A DNA stretch of 64,000 nucleotides from Streptomyces sp. NBC_01353 (GTDB lineage Bacteria; Actinomycetota; Actinomycetes; Streptomycetales; Streptomycetaceae). The stretch spans positions 1,612,001 through 1,676,000 of the forward strand of contig NZ_CP108352.1 in assembly GCF_036237275.1 (NCBI RefSeq), in the 5' to 3' direction. Numbering within the stretch: the stretch's first letter is position 1; every line of letters begins with the position of its first letter. Both the position numbers and the translations under genes were made by a program. The notes under the pieces are model-generated. The model was not told the DNA's origin and ran no database searches. It was given only the letters and a program-made list of their open reading frames with translations. Positions 27,465 through 37,281 of this stretch are shown here, one piece after another.

Positions 27465-28018
27465 CAGGACTCCTCCGTGGGGGCGGTGAGGGCGAGGACG
27501 CGATGGAGATCGGCGGGGACGGGGCGGTCGGCGGCGGTGCGTTCGGCGGCGTAGTCGGTGAGCATCCGGGCGAGTTCGCGGTCATCGCGGGCTCGGTGGG
27601 GCAGGCCGGCGACGACGTCGACGGGGACGCCGGTGAAGAGGCACTTCAGGACTGCATGGCGCCAGGAGTGCGGGGCGAGATGGGAGGCGGCGTAGGGGCC
27701 GAGGGCGGCGGAGAACAGGGTGGTGTCGTTGGTGCGCAGTGCGTCCTCGATGAGAGGCAGGGCCTCCGGCCCGGTGACGAGTGAGGGGAGGGCGAGGAGC
27801 ACGGCACGCCGTTCGGCGGTGGAGCCCTGGTGGTAGAGGCGGGTGAGGACGGCCGAGTCGGCGCGGGCTGCCTTGAGGAGGAGGACGCGCGCGGAGTCGG
27901 CGTGCTCGGGGCCGCAGTGCCGGCCGGCGGACGCGAAGCGCAGCTCCCAGAGGGCGGTGTGGGCCGCGGCGGCGGTGAGGGCCTCGTCGAGCCAGGCGCG
28001 GGCGGAGTCGGTCAACAT
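27464..28018 (-). CDS. eboA: EboA family protein
   Basis: 184 residues, starting at the ATG at 28018; longer in-frame starts would overlap the upstream isomerase extensively. The sequence is all-helical and alanine/leucine rich, with LDEALTAAAAHTALWELRFAS and a cluster WRHAVLKCLFTGVPVDVV near residue 130, which resembles EboA-domain proteins. No catalytic motif is seen, so a scaffold or adaptor role is possible. It overlaps the preceding gene by seven bases and eboB by one base. Confidence 0.75.
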   Translation of the reverse strand: MLTDSARAWLDEALTAAAAHTALWELRFASAGRHCGPEHADSARVLLLKAARADSAVLTRLYHQGSTAERRAVLLALPSLVTGPEALPLIEDALRTNDTTLFSAALGPYAASHLAPHSWRHAVLKCLFTGVPVDVVAGLPHRARDDRELARMLTDYAAERTAADRPVPADLHRVLALTAPTEES

Positions 28019-28902
28019 GCCGGGGCCTCCCGTGGTGTGGGCTGGTCGCGCAGGAACGAGAGGGAGGAGCGGGCGAGTTCGGGGCCGGCGTGGGAGTGGC
28101 GGGGCAGTTCGACGACGGTCAGGCCCGGGTAGCCGGCGGCGGTGAGCTCGGCGAGGGCCGTGAGGACGGGCGGGAAGTCGATCTCTCCGTCGCCGAACGG
28201 CAGGTGCTCGTGGACGCCGCGCCGCATGTCCTCGATCTGGATGTGGTGCAGCCACGGGGCTGCGGCACGGACGCAGTCGGCCGGGGAAGCCGACTCCAGG
28301 CATTGGCAGTGGCCGATGTCCAGGGTGAGGCCGAGGAGGCGGGGGTCCGGATCCCCGAGGAGACCGCGCAGGGTGTGGAAGTCGTGGAGGGTGGCGAGGA
28401 GGTGACCGGGTTCGGGTTCGACGGCCAGCGGGATGCCGGCGGAGTCCGCTGCTTCGAGGACGGGGGTGAGGGATGAGGCGAGACGCTTCCAGGCGGTCGA
28501 CTCGGGGGTGGCCGCGGGGGTGACGCCGCTGAAGCAGTGGACGGCGTGGGCGCCGAGGTCGGCGGCGACGCGGACGGCGCGGAGGAGGAGGTCGGTGCGG
28601 GCGGCGCGGGCGTCGGGGTCCGGGTCGAGGAGGGAGGGGCCGTGCTTGCGGCGTGGGTCGAGGACGTAGCGGGCGCCGGTCTCGACGGTGACCCCGAGTC
28701 CGAGTGATCCGAGGCGCCGGGCCAGGCGGGCGGTCCGGGCGGGAAGGTCGGGCGCCAGGGGGTCCAGGTGCATGTGGTCGAGGGTGAGACCGACGCCGTC
28801 GTAGCCGAGGTCGGCGAGGAGGGCGAGGGCGTCGTCGAGGCGGAGGTCGGTTAGGCCGTTCGTGCCGTAGCCGAGGCGAAGTCCATGGGGCTGGTGGGTC
28901 AT
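28012..28902 (-). CDS. Sugar phosphate isomerase/epimerase (TIM barrel)
   Basis: 296 residues, AP-endonuclease-2-like barrel: LGYGTNGLTDL at the start, then VGLTLDHMHLD, VEPEPGHLL (Glu ligand), LTLDIGHCQC (Asp and His), HHIQIEDM and a final VVELPRHSH. Metal-dependent isomerisation or epimerisation of a sugar or cyclitol phosphate is expected. It sits between eboC (four-base overlap upstream) and eboA (seven-base overlap downstream), so it is an integral member of the operon. Confidence 0.82.
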   Translation of the reverse strand: MTHQPHGLRLGYGTNGLTDLRLDDALALLADLGYDGVGLTLDHMHLDPLAPDLPARTARLARRLGSLGLGVTVETGARYVLDPRRKHGPSLLDPDPDARAARTDLLLRAVRVAADLGAHAVHCFSGVTPAATPESTAWKRLASSLTPVLEAADSAGIPLAVEPEPGHLLATLHDFHTLRGLLGDPDPRLLGLTLDIGHCQCLESASPADCVRAAAPWLHHIQIEDMRRGVHEHLPFGDGEIDFPPVLTALAELTAAGYPGLTVVELPRHSHAGPELARSSLSFLRDQPTPREAPAC

Positions 28903-29813
28903 GTGGGGCTCACCTTCCGGGCAAGGGCGCGGGCGAGCGGGGTGAGGCAGAGGAGCGCGAGAGCGGTGCGGGGCGCGCCGGCCCGGGCGGCGAGGGTGGC
29001 CTGGAGGGGGATCACGGCACGGATGCCGGCGCCGACGGAGCGCTGGGTGAGGGGAGGTGACGGGTTGAGGGCCGCGTGAAGGAGCGGGGTGGCCGGGGTG
29101 TGGGCGTAGACGGCGGCCAGCACGGCGGTCACGAGCGGGCGGGCCTTGGCGGTGCGGGTGGCTTCGGCGGCCAGCGCCAGGGTCGTGGTGAGGGCCAGCA
29201 GCGGGCTGCGTGTCGAACCTCCCTGCGCCTCATGGCGGGAGACCGTGGTGACCGCGTAGATGTGCGCGCCCAGGAGTGCCGCCGAGCGCAGCGCCTCCCT
29301 CGGCGGGCGGCGGGAGGGGCGGAGGGGAGGGTGGGGGGAGGGGGAGGGGGAGGGCCCCCCGGTGGAGGTCGCTACCGTGCCGAGGAGGAGGTCCAGGGCG
29401 CGTGCCCCCGCCATCGCCGCAGGTCCCGCCGGGGTGTGCTTGAGGTGGAGGTCGTAGGCCCAGACGGTGGCGGCGAGGGCGGTGGCGACCGTGAGCGCCG
29501 GGCGGCCCGCGCGGGCGGCGAGGCCGAGGCCGGCGGCGGTCAGGGCGGCCGAGGCGGTCAGGGCCGCGCGGGGGGTGATGCGGCCGGAGGGGATGGGGCG
29601 GTGGGGGCGGTCGACGGCGTCCTCGGCGCGGTCGGCCCAGTCGTTGAGGGCCATGCCCGCCTCGTACAGGCAGAGGGAGGAGCCGATGGCCAGCAGAGTG
29701 GACCGGTTCGGTCGCAGTCCCGTGGCCGCCGCGCCCGCGAGGGCGTCCCCGGGCACGGTGAACAGTGCGGAGACGCGCAGCAGTTCCGCCCAGGGGGCGA
29801 GGCGTCCGCTCAC
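28899..29813 (-). CDS. eboC: UbiA-family prenyltransferase (EboC/SCO3242-like)
   Basis: 304 residues from the GTG at 29813, with GGGGGAGG four bases upstream. Membrane protein with about eight segments. The UbiA aspartate motif is present (NDWADRAEDAVDRPHRPIP, near residue 55), and the second motif region has YDLHLK. The family transfers an isoprenoid diphosphate to a hydroxylated or aromatic acceptor. A proline/serine-rich loop (SPSPSPHPP) is specific to this protein. The start overlaps the stop of the inositol-phosphate-synthase gene (GTGA), a coupling that suggests the cyclitol is the prenyl acceptor. That last step is inference. Confidence 0.85.
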   Translation of the reverse strand: MSGRLAPWAELLRVSALFTVPGDALAGAAATGLRPNRSTLLAIGSSLCLYEAGMALNDWADRAEDAVDRPHRPIPSGRITPRAALTASAALTAAGLGLAARAGRPALTVATALAATVWAYDLHLKHTPAGPAAMAGARALDLLLGTVATSTGGPSPSPSPHPPLRPSRRPPREALRSAALLGAHIYAVTTVSRHEAQGGSTRSPLLALTTTLALAAEATRTAKARPLVTAVLAAVYAHTPATPLLHAALNPSPPLTQRSVGAGIRAVIPLQATLAARAGAPRTALALLCLTPLARALARKVSPT

Positions 29814-30976
29814 CGTGCCTCCCCCAGGCGGGCGCCGAAGGCCAGCAGCCGGGCGTACTGTTCCGCCAGCGCGGCGGGGGCCTCGCCCTCCGGGTCCTTG
29901 AAGTAGAAGGCCAGGTCTTCCAGGGGCCCCGACAGGCCTCTCTCGTGGGCGCGGGCCGTCAGCCGGGCGAGGTCGAGCACCAGGGGTGCGGCGAGGGCGG
30001 AGTCGCAGCCCTGCCAGGTGGTCTGGAGGGTCATGCGGGAGCCGAGGAAGCCGTCGAAGGCGATGTGGTCCCAGGCGGTCTTCCACTCCCCCAGGGCCGG
30101 GACGTCGTCGATGTGGACCTCGCCTTCCGGGGCTCGGCCGAGGATGTCCGCGAGCACCCGTTCCTTGCCCGCGTTCTTGGCCGCCGCGGCGGCCGGGTCG
30201 GCGAGGGAGGCGCCGTCGCCGCCGCCGAGGAGGTTGGTGCCGGACCAGGCCCGTACGGTCAGGGCGCGTTGGAGGAACATCGGGGCGAGGACGGAGCGCA
30301 GGAGGGTCTGGCCGGTCTTGCCGTCGCGTCCCGCGTGGGGAAGGCCGCTCGCTTCGACGGTGTCGGTGAGGGTGGGGTGGCGCAGCCCGGTGGAGGGCGT
30401 GAAGTTGACGTAGGGGCAGCCGGCGCGCAGTGCGGCGGCGGCGTAGAGGGAGCTTGGCGGGAGCCCGGCGCCCCCCGGCGCCGGCTCCGTCGAGGCCACA
30501 TTGACGACGATGACTCGATCCAATGCCAGCCGCTGACGGAAGTCTGTCATGTCAGCGGCGAAGGAGGTGATGAGTTCCTGCTCGTGGCGGGTGTCGCCCG
30601 GCGCGGGTCCGCCGGGGCGGATCTCCGTGTCGACGGCAGTGAGTTCGGCTGCGACGGCGGTGGCGAGGCCGTGTGGGAGGACGCCGGCGGCGGTGAGTGC
30701 CTCGGCCCGTTTGGGGAGCGGACACGCCGCCGTGTCGTGTCCGCCGAAGACGAGGGAGGCGAGCGGCGGGAGGCCCGACGCTGTGAAGGTGTCGGTCTCG
30801 GTCACCATGCCGGTCGGTGGGTGCAGGCCGGCCGTGGTCGCTGCGCAGCCGGCCACCGCCGTGGTGGCCACGGAGCCTCTCGCTCCGATGAACCAGACTC
30901 CCGTGCGCGTTCCGGCTCCCGTGCGCGTTCCGGCTCCGGTGCGTGTTCCGGCTCCGGTGCGTGTTGCTGGGGTCAC
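29810..30976 (-). CDS. Inositol-3-phosphate synthase family protein (MIPS-like)
   Basis: 388 residues from the GTG at 30976 (GGGAGG seven bases upstream). The family cyclises glucose 6-phosphate to inositol phosphate with NAD+. Seen: NAD-binding FIGARGSVATT, VNVASTEP, VNFTPSTG, the catalytic-lysine region GRDGKTGQTLLRS, and a C-terminal KTAWDHIAFDGFLG and WQGCDSALAAPLV. The N-terminus carries a TRTGAG repeat of no known function. It begins the ebo-type operon and overlaps eboC by four bases. In known ebo clusters a dehydroquinate-synthase-like cyclase (EboD) fills this place. Confidence 0.85.
   Translation of the reverse strand: MTPATRTGAGTRTGAGTRTGAGTRTGVWFIGARGSVATTAVAGCAATTAGLHPPTGMVTETDTFTASGLPPLASLVFGGHDTAACPLPKRAEALTAAGVLPHGLATAVAAELTAVDTEIRPGGPAPGDTRHEQELITSFAADMTDFRQRLALDRVIVVNVASTEPAPGGAGLPPSSLYAAAALRAGCPYVNFTPSTGLRHPTLTDTVEASGLPHAGRDGKTGQTLLRSVLAPMFLQRALTVRAWSGTNLLGGGDGASLADPAAAAAKNAGKERVLADILGRAPEGEVHIDDVPALGEWKTAWDHIAFDGFLGSRMTLQTTWQGCDSALAAPLVLDLARLTARAHERGLSGPLEDLAFYFKDPEGEAPAALAEQYARLLAFGARLGEAR
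30903..30956. repeat. Three 18-bp tandem repeats at the start of the MIPS-like gene
   Basis: Units GTGCGCGTTCCGGCTCCC, then two near copies, at 30903-30920, 30921-30938 and 30939-30956 (a fourth, diverged, to 30974). On the minus strand they encode the TRTGAG repeats right after the start codon. Confidence 0.85.
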
Positions 30977-31059
30977 GACCCTGCCTCCCTGGACTGTGGT
31001 GGAGACGGCGGGCGGGGGGTACGGCGCCTCCCCGCCCGCCGCCGGCTGTGGTGGGGGCT

Positions 31060-34000
31060 CTACGGGGCGAGCTCCCTGAGCTGGATGTTGCGGAAGGACA
31101 CCTGGTCGTCGACCCCGTGGTTCTGGATGCCGATGTGGCCGTCCTTCAGACTGCGGGCCGGGTCGGTGTTGGTGAAGTCGTTGATCTTCACCCCGTTGAG
31201 GAACACCTGGAGCCGCTCGCCCTGCACGCGGATCTCGTAGCTGTTCCACTGGCCGGGCGGCCGCAACACGGCATCGCGTGCCTTGAGGTCGGCGGACTTG
31301 AAGCCGTAGACGGCTCCGGTGGTCCGGTCGGCGGCGTCGGTCGCGTCGATCTGGATCTCGTAGCCCTTGTTCACGGCGGACCAAGGGTCGTCGGAGGCGG
31401 GGAAGCCCACGAAGATCCCGGAGTTGTCGTCTCCGGCCGTCTTCCAGTCGAGCTTGAGGGAGTAGGAGGAGAACTCCTTGGCCTGGTACCAGAGCATTCC
31501 CATGCCGCCGACGGAGCGCAGTTCGCCGTCGACGACGTCGAAGCTGCCGGGTCCGGCCTGCTTCCAGCCCTCGCGGGTCTCTCCGTTGAAGAGGTCGCGG
31601 TAGCCGGTCTGGGGCCGGCAGTCGGCGGTGACCTGCCCGGCGGCGTAGCGCAGTCCGCCGAGGAGGTGCTGGCGGAAGGCCGCTTCGGTGTAGGACTCCT
31701 TGGTGTGGCCGCCGCCGGTGTAGAAGGAGCGGCCGCCGCCGTAGGACTTGCACCAGGCGATGGGGTGGTCGCCGTTCATGGTGCCGCCCTGGTAGGTGGT
31801 CTCGTCGAGGGTGGCGAGGACGCGGGCCTGGCCTCGGGGGTTGGTGCGGTAGTTGTACCACTCGTCGGTGCGCTGCCAGGGGCCGTCGAGGTGTGCGGTG
31901 GCCGGGTGGTCGTGGTCCTCGACGCGGACGGTGGCGGGCTGGATCTGCGGGTGCGAGGCGAAGTGGGCGCCGACGAGTCCGCCGTAGAACTCCCAGTCGT
32001 ACTCGGTGTCGGCGGCGGCGTGGATGCCCATGTAGCCGCCGCCGGTGGAGACGTAGTTCTCGAAGGCGGTCTGCTGTTCGGCGTTGAGGACGTCGCCGGT
32101 GGTGGAGAGGAAGACGACGGCGTCGTAGCGGGCGAGGTTGTTGGTGGTGAACTGGCGGGGTTCCTCGGTGGCGTCGACGGTGATGTTGCTGCCGGCGCCG
32201 AGTTCCTTGAGTGCGGTGATGCCGGAGGCGATGGAGTCGTGCCGGAAGCCGGCGGTGCGGGAGAAGACGAGGACGCGTTTGGCGGTCCGGTCCGCGGGGC
32301 TGTTCGAGAGGGTGAAGTCGTCGACGTCGTAGAGGGCGCCGGAGCCGCCCTTGAAGACGAGGAAGAGTTCGGTGGTCTTGCGGGGGACGTTCCGCAGGGG
32401 TACGTCGATGTCCTGGAAGGTCTCCCAGCCGCCGGTGACGGGGACGGGTGCGGAGCCGAGGAGGGTGCCGGTGGGTGATCCGGTGCGGACTTCGAGGAAG
32501 CCGCCGGCGCCGCCGGAGGAGACGCGGGCGGTGAGCTTGGTGGATCCGCTCAGGTTGTAGGGCTTGAAGGAGATCCAGTCGCCGTCGTTGATGTCGCCGA
32601 CGGTCCGTCCGCCGTTCGCGGGGGCCTTGTCGATGACGGCGACGCCGTTCTGGGCGTCGAAGTGCTCGGCCTGGCGGTGGCGGGGCTGGAGTTTGGCCTG
32701 GTCGTGGGTGGTGAGGGCGGCCTGGCCGCCGCCTCCGCCGTCGGTGTATTCGGCGTCGAAGACGGCGAAGATGTTGGCGTCGTCGTCATGGCCGCCGTCG
32801 GCGGAGGTCTTGATGGTGCCGGTGCAGCCGTTGGCGGAGGTGATGGGGTGGCCGTGGCTGTCGTGGCCGAGGATGTAGGTGACCTTGACCTTGGCGCAGT
32901 CGATGGTGCCGTCCTCCGGGTCGGTGACGGTCACCTTGAAGGGGATTTCGTCGCCGAAGCCGAAGAGGGCTCCCTCCGAGGGGAGTTCGAGGGTCACCTT
33001 GGGGGCGGTGTTGCCGACGACGACGTGGACGGATGCGGAGCCGGTGCGGCCGCTCGCGTCCTTCGCGGTCACGGTCGCGGTGTAGGTGCCGTTCTTGCGG
33101 TAGGTGTACGTGGGGTTGGCGGCGGTCGAGGTGCCGCCGTCGCCGAAGTCCCAGCTGTAGGTGAGGGCGTCTCCGTCGGCGTCGGTGGTTCCGGCGGAGG
33201 AGAAGGCGACCCTGAGGGGCGCCTTGCCGGAGGTTTTGTCGACGCTCGCTTCGGCGACCGGGGAGCGTCCGCCGGTGGCGTTCTCGATGCGGTAGAGGCC
33301 TGAGTTGTGGTCGCCGCCGAACCAGGCGGTGCCGTAGTCGAGGACGTACAGCGCGCCGTCCGGGCCGAAGGCCATGTCCATGACCTGGGTGCCGGTCCAG
33401 GGTACGGAGTTGATGGACTGGACGGCGCCGTCGGTGCCTTGTTCGATGCGCTTGATCCAGCGGCGGCCGAACTCGCCGGCGAAGAAGTCTCCGTCGTACG
33501 ACTCCGGGAACTTCACCGGGGAGGTGGAGGCGGCGTCGTAGCGGTAGACGGGTCCGCCCATCGGCGATTCGGATCCGGTGCCGAACTCGGGGACGGATCC
33601 GCCGTTGTAGGGGATCCAGGCGGGCTCGGCGGGCGGGAGGTCGACGAGGCCGGTGTTGTACGGCGAGTCGTTCCTCGGAGCGGCGCAGTCGAAGGTCGCG
33701 CCGGAGACCTTGGTGGCGAAGTCGTAGTCGACGTAGGGGTCGTTCTTGCCGGTGCAGAAGGGCCAGCCGAAGTTGCCGGGCCTGGTGATGCGGGCGAACT
33801 CGACCTGGCCGGCGGGGCCGCGCGTGGGGTCGGTGGCGCCGGCGTCGGGGCCGTAGTCGCCGACGTACAGCACGCCCGTCGCCTTGTCGACGCTGAAACG
33901 GAACGGGTTGCGGAAGCCCATCGCGTAGATCTCGGGGCGGGTCTTCTCGGTGCCGGGTGCGAAGAGGTTGCCGTCGGGGACGGTGTAGGAGCCGTCGTCG

Positions 34001-34743
34001 GCGACCTTGATGCGCAGGATCTTGCCGCGGAGGTCGTTGGTGTTGCCGGACGTCCGTCGGGCGTCGAACGCGGGGTTGCGGCCTGGGCGTTCGTCGATGG
34101 GAGTGAAGCCGTCGGAGGCGAAGGGGTTGGAGTCGTCGCCGGTCGACAGGTAGAGGTTGCCCTGGGCGTCGAAGTCGATGTCGCCGCCGACGTGGCAGCA
34201 GATGCCGCGGGTGGCGGGGATGTCGATGACCTTCTTCTCGCTGGCGTTGTCGAGCGTGCCGTCGGCCTTCAGCGTGAAGCGGGAGAGTCGGTTGACGCCG
34301 TCGTACTTGGCGAAGTCGGCGGCGGTTCCGTTCTCGGGGGCATCTCCGGCGGGGGTGTCGAGCGGCGGGGCGTAGTAGAGGTAGATGGCCTTGTTCTGGG
34401 CGAAGTCGGGGTCGAGCCCGATGCCCTGGAGGCCTTCCTCGTCGTGGGAGTAGACGGGGATGGTGCCGATGACCTGGGTGTTGCCGGCGGCGTCGGTGCG
34501 GCGCAGCTCGCCGCCTCGCGCGGTGTGCAGGACGCTGCGGTCGGGGAGTACGGCGAGCGACATGGGTTCGCCGACCTCTTCGCCGCCCTTGGCGAGGGTG
34601 ACCTGTTGGAACTCCTCTGCTGCGGCGGCGGTGCCGGTGGAGTCGTCCGCTTCGGCGGCGAGGACCTGGGGGGTGCCGAGGGCGAGCAGTCCGACGGTCA
34701 GTAGGGCGAGTGACTTCCTGGTTCGGAGTCGTTTTCTGTGCAC
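31060..34743 (-). CDS. Large secreted fusion: PQQ-type sugar dehydrogenase, PKD, CBM, ThuA and DUF1080 domains
   Basis: 1,227 residues from a GTG with GGAGG seven bases upstream. Signal peptide to about residue 30 (ending VLAAEA). Approximate domains: glucose/sorbosone-dehydrogenase beta-propeller 45-485 (GDIDFDAQGNLYLSTGDD, YAMGFRNPFRFS); PKD 490-575 (YSWDFGDGG); a short Ig-like part; carbohydrate-binding CBM6-like 685-815 (RQAEHFDAQNGV); ThuA-like 818-1040 (KRVLVFSRTAGFRHDSI); DUF1080 1050-1227 (RDLFNGETREGWK). ThuA and DUF1080 proteins are tied to 3-keto-glycoside metabolism, so the fusion may oxidise and cleave extracellular sugars (inference). It is separated by 265 bases from the isomerase gene upstream. 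Confidence 0.85.
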   Translation of the reverse strand: MHRKRLRTRKSLALLTVGLLALGTPQVLAAEADDSTGTAAAAEEFQQVTLAKGGEEVGEPMSLAVLPDRSVLHTARGGELRRTDAAGNTQVIGTIPVYSHDEEGLQGIGLDPDFAQNKAIYLYYAPPLDTPAGDAPENGTAADFAKYDGVNRLSRFTLKADGTLDNASEKKVIDIPATRGICCHVGGDIDFDAQGNLYLSTGDDSNPFASDGFTPIDERPGRNPAFDARRTSGNTNDLRGKILRIKVADDGSYTVPDGNLFAPGTEKTRPEIYAMGFRNPFRFSVDKATGVLYVGDYGPDAGATDPTRGPAGQVEFARITRPGNFGWPFCTGKNDPYVDYDFATKVSGATFDCAAPRNDSPYNTGLVDLPPAEPAWIPYNGGSVPEFGTGSESPMGGPVYRYDAASTSPVKFPESYDGDFFAGEFGRRWIKRIEQGTDGAVQSINSVPWTGTQVMDMAFGPDGALYVLDYGTAWFGGDHNSGLYRIENATGGRSPVAEASVDKTSGKAPLRVAFSSAGTTDADGDALTYSWDFGDGGTSTAANPTYTYRKNGTYTATVTAKDASGRTGSASVHVVVGNTAPKVTLELPSEGALFGFGDEIPFKVTVTDPEDGTIDCAKVKVTYILGHDSHGHPITSANGCTGTIKTSADGGHDDDANIFAVFDAEYTDGGGGGQAALTTHDQAKLQPRHRQAEHFDAQNGVAVIDKAPANGGRTVGDINDGDWISFKPYNLSGSTKLTARVSSGGAGGFLEVRTGSPTGTLLGSAPVPVTGGWETFQDIDVPLRNVPRKTTELFLVFKGGSGALYDVDDFTLSNSPADRTAKRVLVFSRTAGFRHDSIASGITALKELGAGSNITVDATEEPRQFTTNNLARYDAVVFLSTTGDVLNAEQQTAFENYVSTGGGYMGIHAAADTEYDWEFYGGLVGAHFASHPQIQPATVRVEDHDHPATAHLDGPWQRTDEWYNYRTNPRGQARVLATLDETTYQGGTMNGDHPIAWCKSYGGGRSFYTGGGHTKESYTEAAFRQHLLGGLRYAAGQVTADCRPQTGYRDLFNGETREGWKQAGPGSFDVVDGELRSVGGMGMLWYQAKEFSSYSLKLDWKTAGDDNSGIFVGFPASDDPWSAVNKGYEIQIDATDAADRTTGAVYGFKSADLKARDAVLRPPGQWNSYEIRVQGERLQVFLNGVKINDFTNTDPARSLKDGHIGIQNHGVDDQVSFRNIQLRELAP

Positions 34744-35008
34744 GGGGTGTCCTCCGGAGTAGGGCCGGGTGTGCGGGTTGTCCGGGGACCGGCGTGCGCC
34801 GTCACGCTGGTCGCGTATTCCACAGTTACGTCATGTACACATCAGCCACAGGGACCGTAGCGGGGTTCGTCCATGCCCGAAAGCCCTTGTGCGCCGGTGC
34901 TGTCGAACTTTTCACCGCGAGAGGACAAAGCCGCTCGCGGGCAGGGCGGACCGGCCCGGTGGCGTTGCCGCCACCAGGCGCCGACCTGCGCGCATGAAGC
35001 CCCGAGGG
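34744..35008. other. Intergenic region upstream of the secreted fusion protein
   Basis: 265 bases between two minus-strand genes. It should hold the promoter of the fusion gene; a TGTACA palindrome lies in CATGTACACATC near 34835. No clear -10/-35 pair or terminator could be called, and no gene is seen. Confidence 0.35.
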
Positions 35009-36019
<1,011 letters not shown>

Positions 36020-36025
36020 GGCCTC

Positions 36026-37234
36026 CTAGAGCTGTACGGGGGTGTAGACGGCGTTCTTCTCGGCGCTCTCCTCCACCGCGGCGAGGACCCGCTGCACCTG
36101 GAGCCCGTCGGCGAAGGACGGCGCGGGGCCGGTTCCGGACGCGATGGCGAGGACCAGGTCGCGGGCCTGGTGGACGAAGGTGTGCTCGTAGCCGAGCGCG
36201 TGGCCGGGTGGCCACCAGCCCTCCAGGTACGGGTGGTCCGGCTCGGTCACGAGGATGCGGCGGAACCCGGCGGAGGCGGCCGGCTCGGTGTGGTCGTGGA
36301 AGGAGAGTTCGTTGAGCCGCTCCAGGTCGAAGGCGAGCGAGCCCTTCTCTCCGTTGATCTCCAGCCGCAGGGCGTTCTTGCGGCCGGCGGCCATCCGGGT
36401 CGCCTCGAAGGAGGCGAGCGCCCCGGAGGCGAGCCGCCCGGTGAACAGCGCCGCGTCGTCCACCGTCACCGTCCCGTACGCCCCGCCCGCGGCGGCCCCG
36501 GCGAGCCCGGCCGACACCCCGGCGAGCAGCGGCCGCTCCCGTACGAAGGTCTCGGTGAGCGCCGACACCCCGACCAGGAGCTCCCCGGCCAGGTACTGGG
36601 CGAGGTCGACGGCGTGCGCGCCGAGGTCCCCGAGGGCTCCCGATCCCGCGTGCTCGCGCTCCAGGCGCCAGGTCAGCGGGAAGCCCGGGTCGACGAGCCA
36701 GTCCTGCAGATAGGTGACCCGTACGTGCCGCAGCGCGCCGAGCCTGCCCTCGGCGATGAGCCGGCGGGCGTACGCGATCGCGGGCACCCGCCGGTAGTTG
36801 AAGCCGACCATGGCGACCTGGCCGCGGGCGGTCGCCGCCGCCGCGGCGGCGACCATGGCCTCCGCCTCGGCGACGGAGTTGGCGAGCGGCTTCTCGCACA
36901 GGACGTGCTTGCCCGCCTCCAGGGCGGCGACGGCGATCTCCGCATGGCTGTCGCCCGGGGTGCAGACGTCCACGAGCTGGACGTCGTCGCGGGCGACGAG
37001 GGCGCGCCAGTCGGTCTCCGTCGCCGCCCAGCCGTGCTGCGCGGCGGCGGCCCGGACGGCGTTCGCGTCACGGCCGGCGACGGCGGCGAGGACCGGCCGC
37101 ATCGGCAGGTCGAAGACGCGTCCCGCGGTGCGCCACCCCTGGGAGTGGGCGGCGCCCATGAACGCGTACCCGACCATGCCGATGCCGAGTGTCGGCGGCG
37201 TGGCCTCGCCGGCCTCGCTGTCCCTCTGTTCCAT
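36026..37234 (-). CDS. Gfo/Idh/MocA family oxidoreductase
   Basis: 402 residues from the ATG at 37234, with AGGAGGAA five bases upstream, one of the clearest ribosome sites in the window. The NAD(P)-binding domain has GIGMVGYAFMGAAHSQGW and VDVCTPGDSH; the family lysine is in HVLCEKPLANS; the C-terminal domain has GDLGAHAVDLAQYL with the conserved His/Asp. These enzymes oxidise a sugar or cyclitol hydroxyl. It lies between the ABC binding protein (48 bases upstream) and the TIM-barrel isomerase (six bases downstream). Confidence 0.88.
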   Translation of the reverse strand: MEQRDSEAGEATPPTLGIGMVGYAFMGAAHSQGWRTAGRVFDLPMRPVLAAVAGRDANAVRAAAAQHGWAATETDWRALVARDDVQLVDVCTPGDSHAEIAVAALEAGKHVLCEKPLANSVAEAEAMVAAAAAATARGQVAMVGFNYRRVPAIAYARRLIAEGRLGALRHVRVTYLQDWLVDPGFPLTWRLEREHAGSGALGDLGAHAVDLAQYLAGELLVGVSALTETFVRERPLLAGVSAGLAGAAAGGAYGTVTVDDAALFTGRLASGALASFEATRMAAGRKNALRLEINGEKGSLAFDLERLNELSFHDHTEPAASAGFRRILVTEPDHPYLEGWWPPGHALGYEHTFVHQARDLVLAIASGTGPAPSFADGLQVQRVLAAVEESAEKNAVYTPVQL

Positions 37235-37281
37235 ACGGATTCCTCCTCGTCGGTTGCGCGGTGGGGGCGGCCGGAGGCCGG

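Noticed and set aside
22925-31059. An EboD (dehydroquinate-synthase-like) gene in the ebo-type cluster
   Set aside because: I looked in all genes of the run and in their gaps; no gene with such motifs is present, and no space is left for one.
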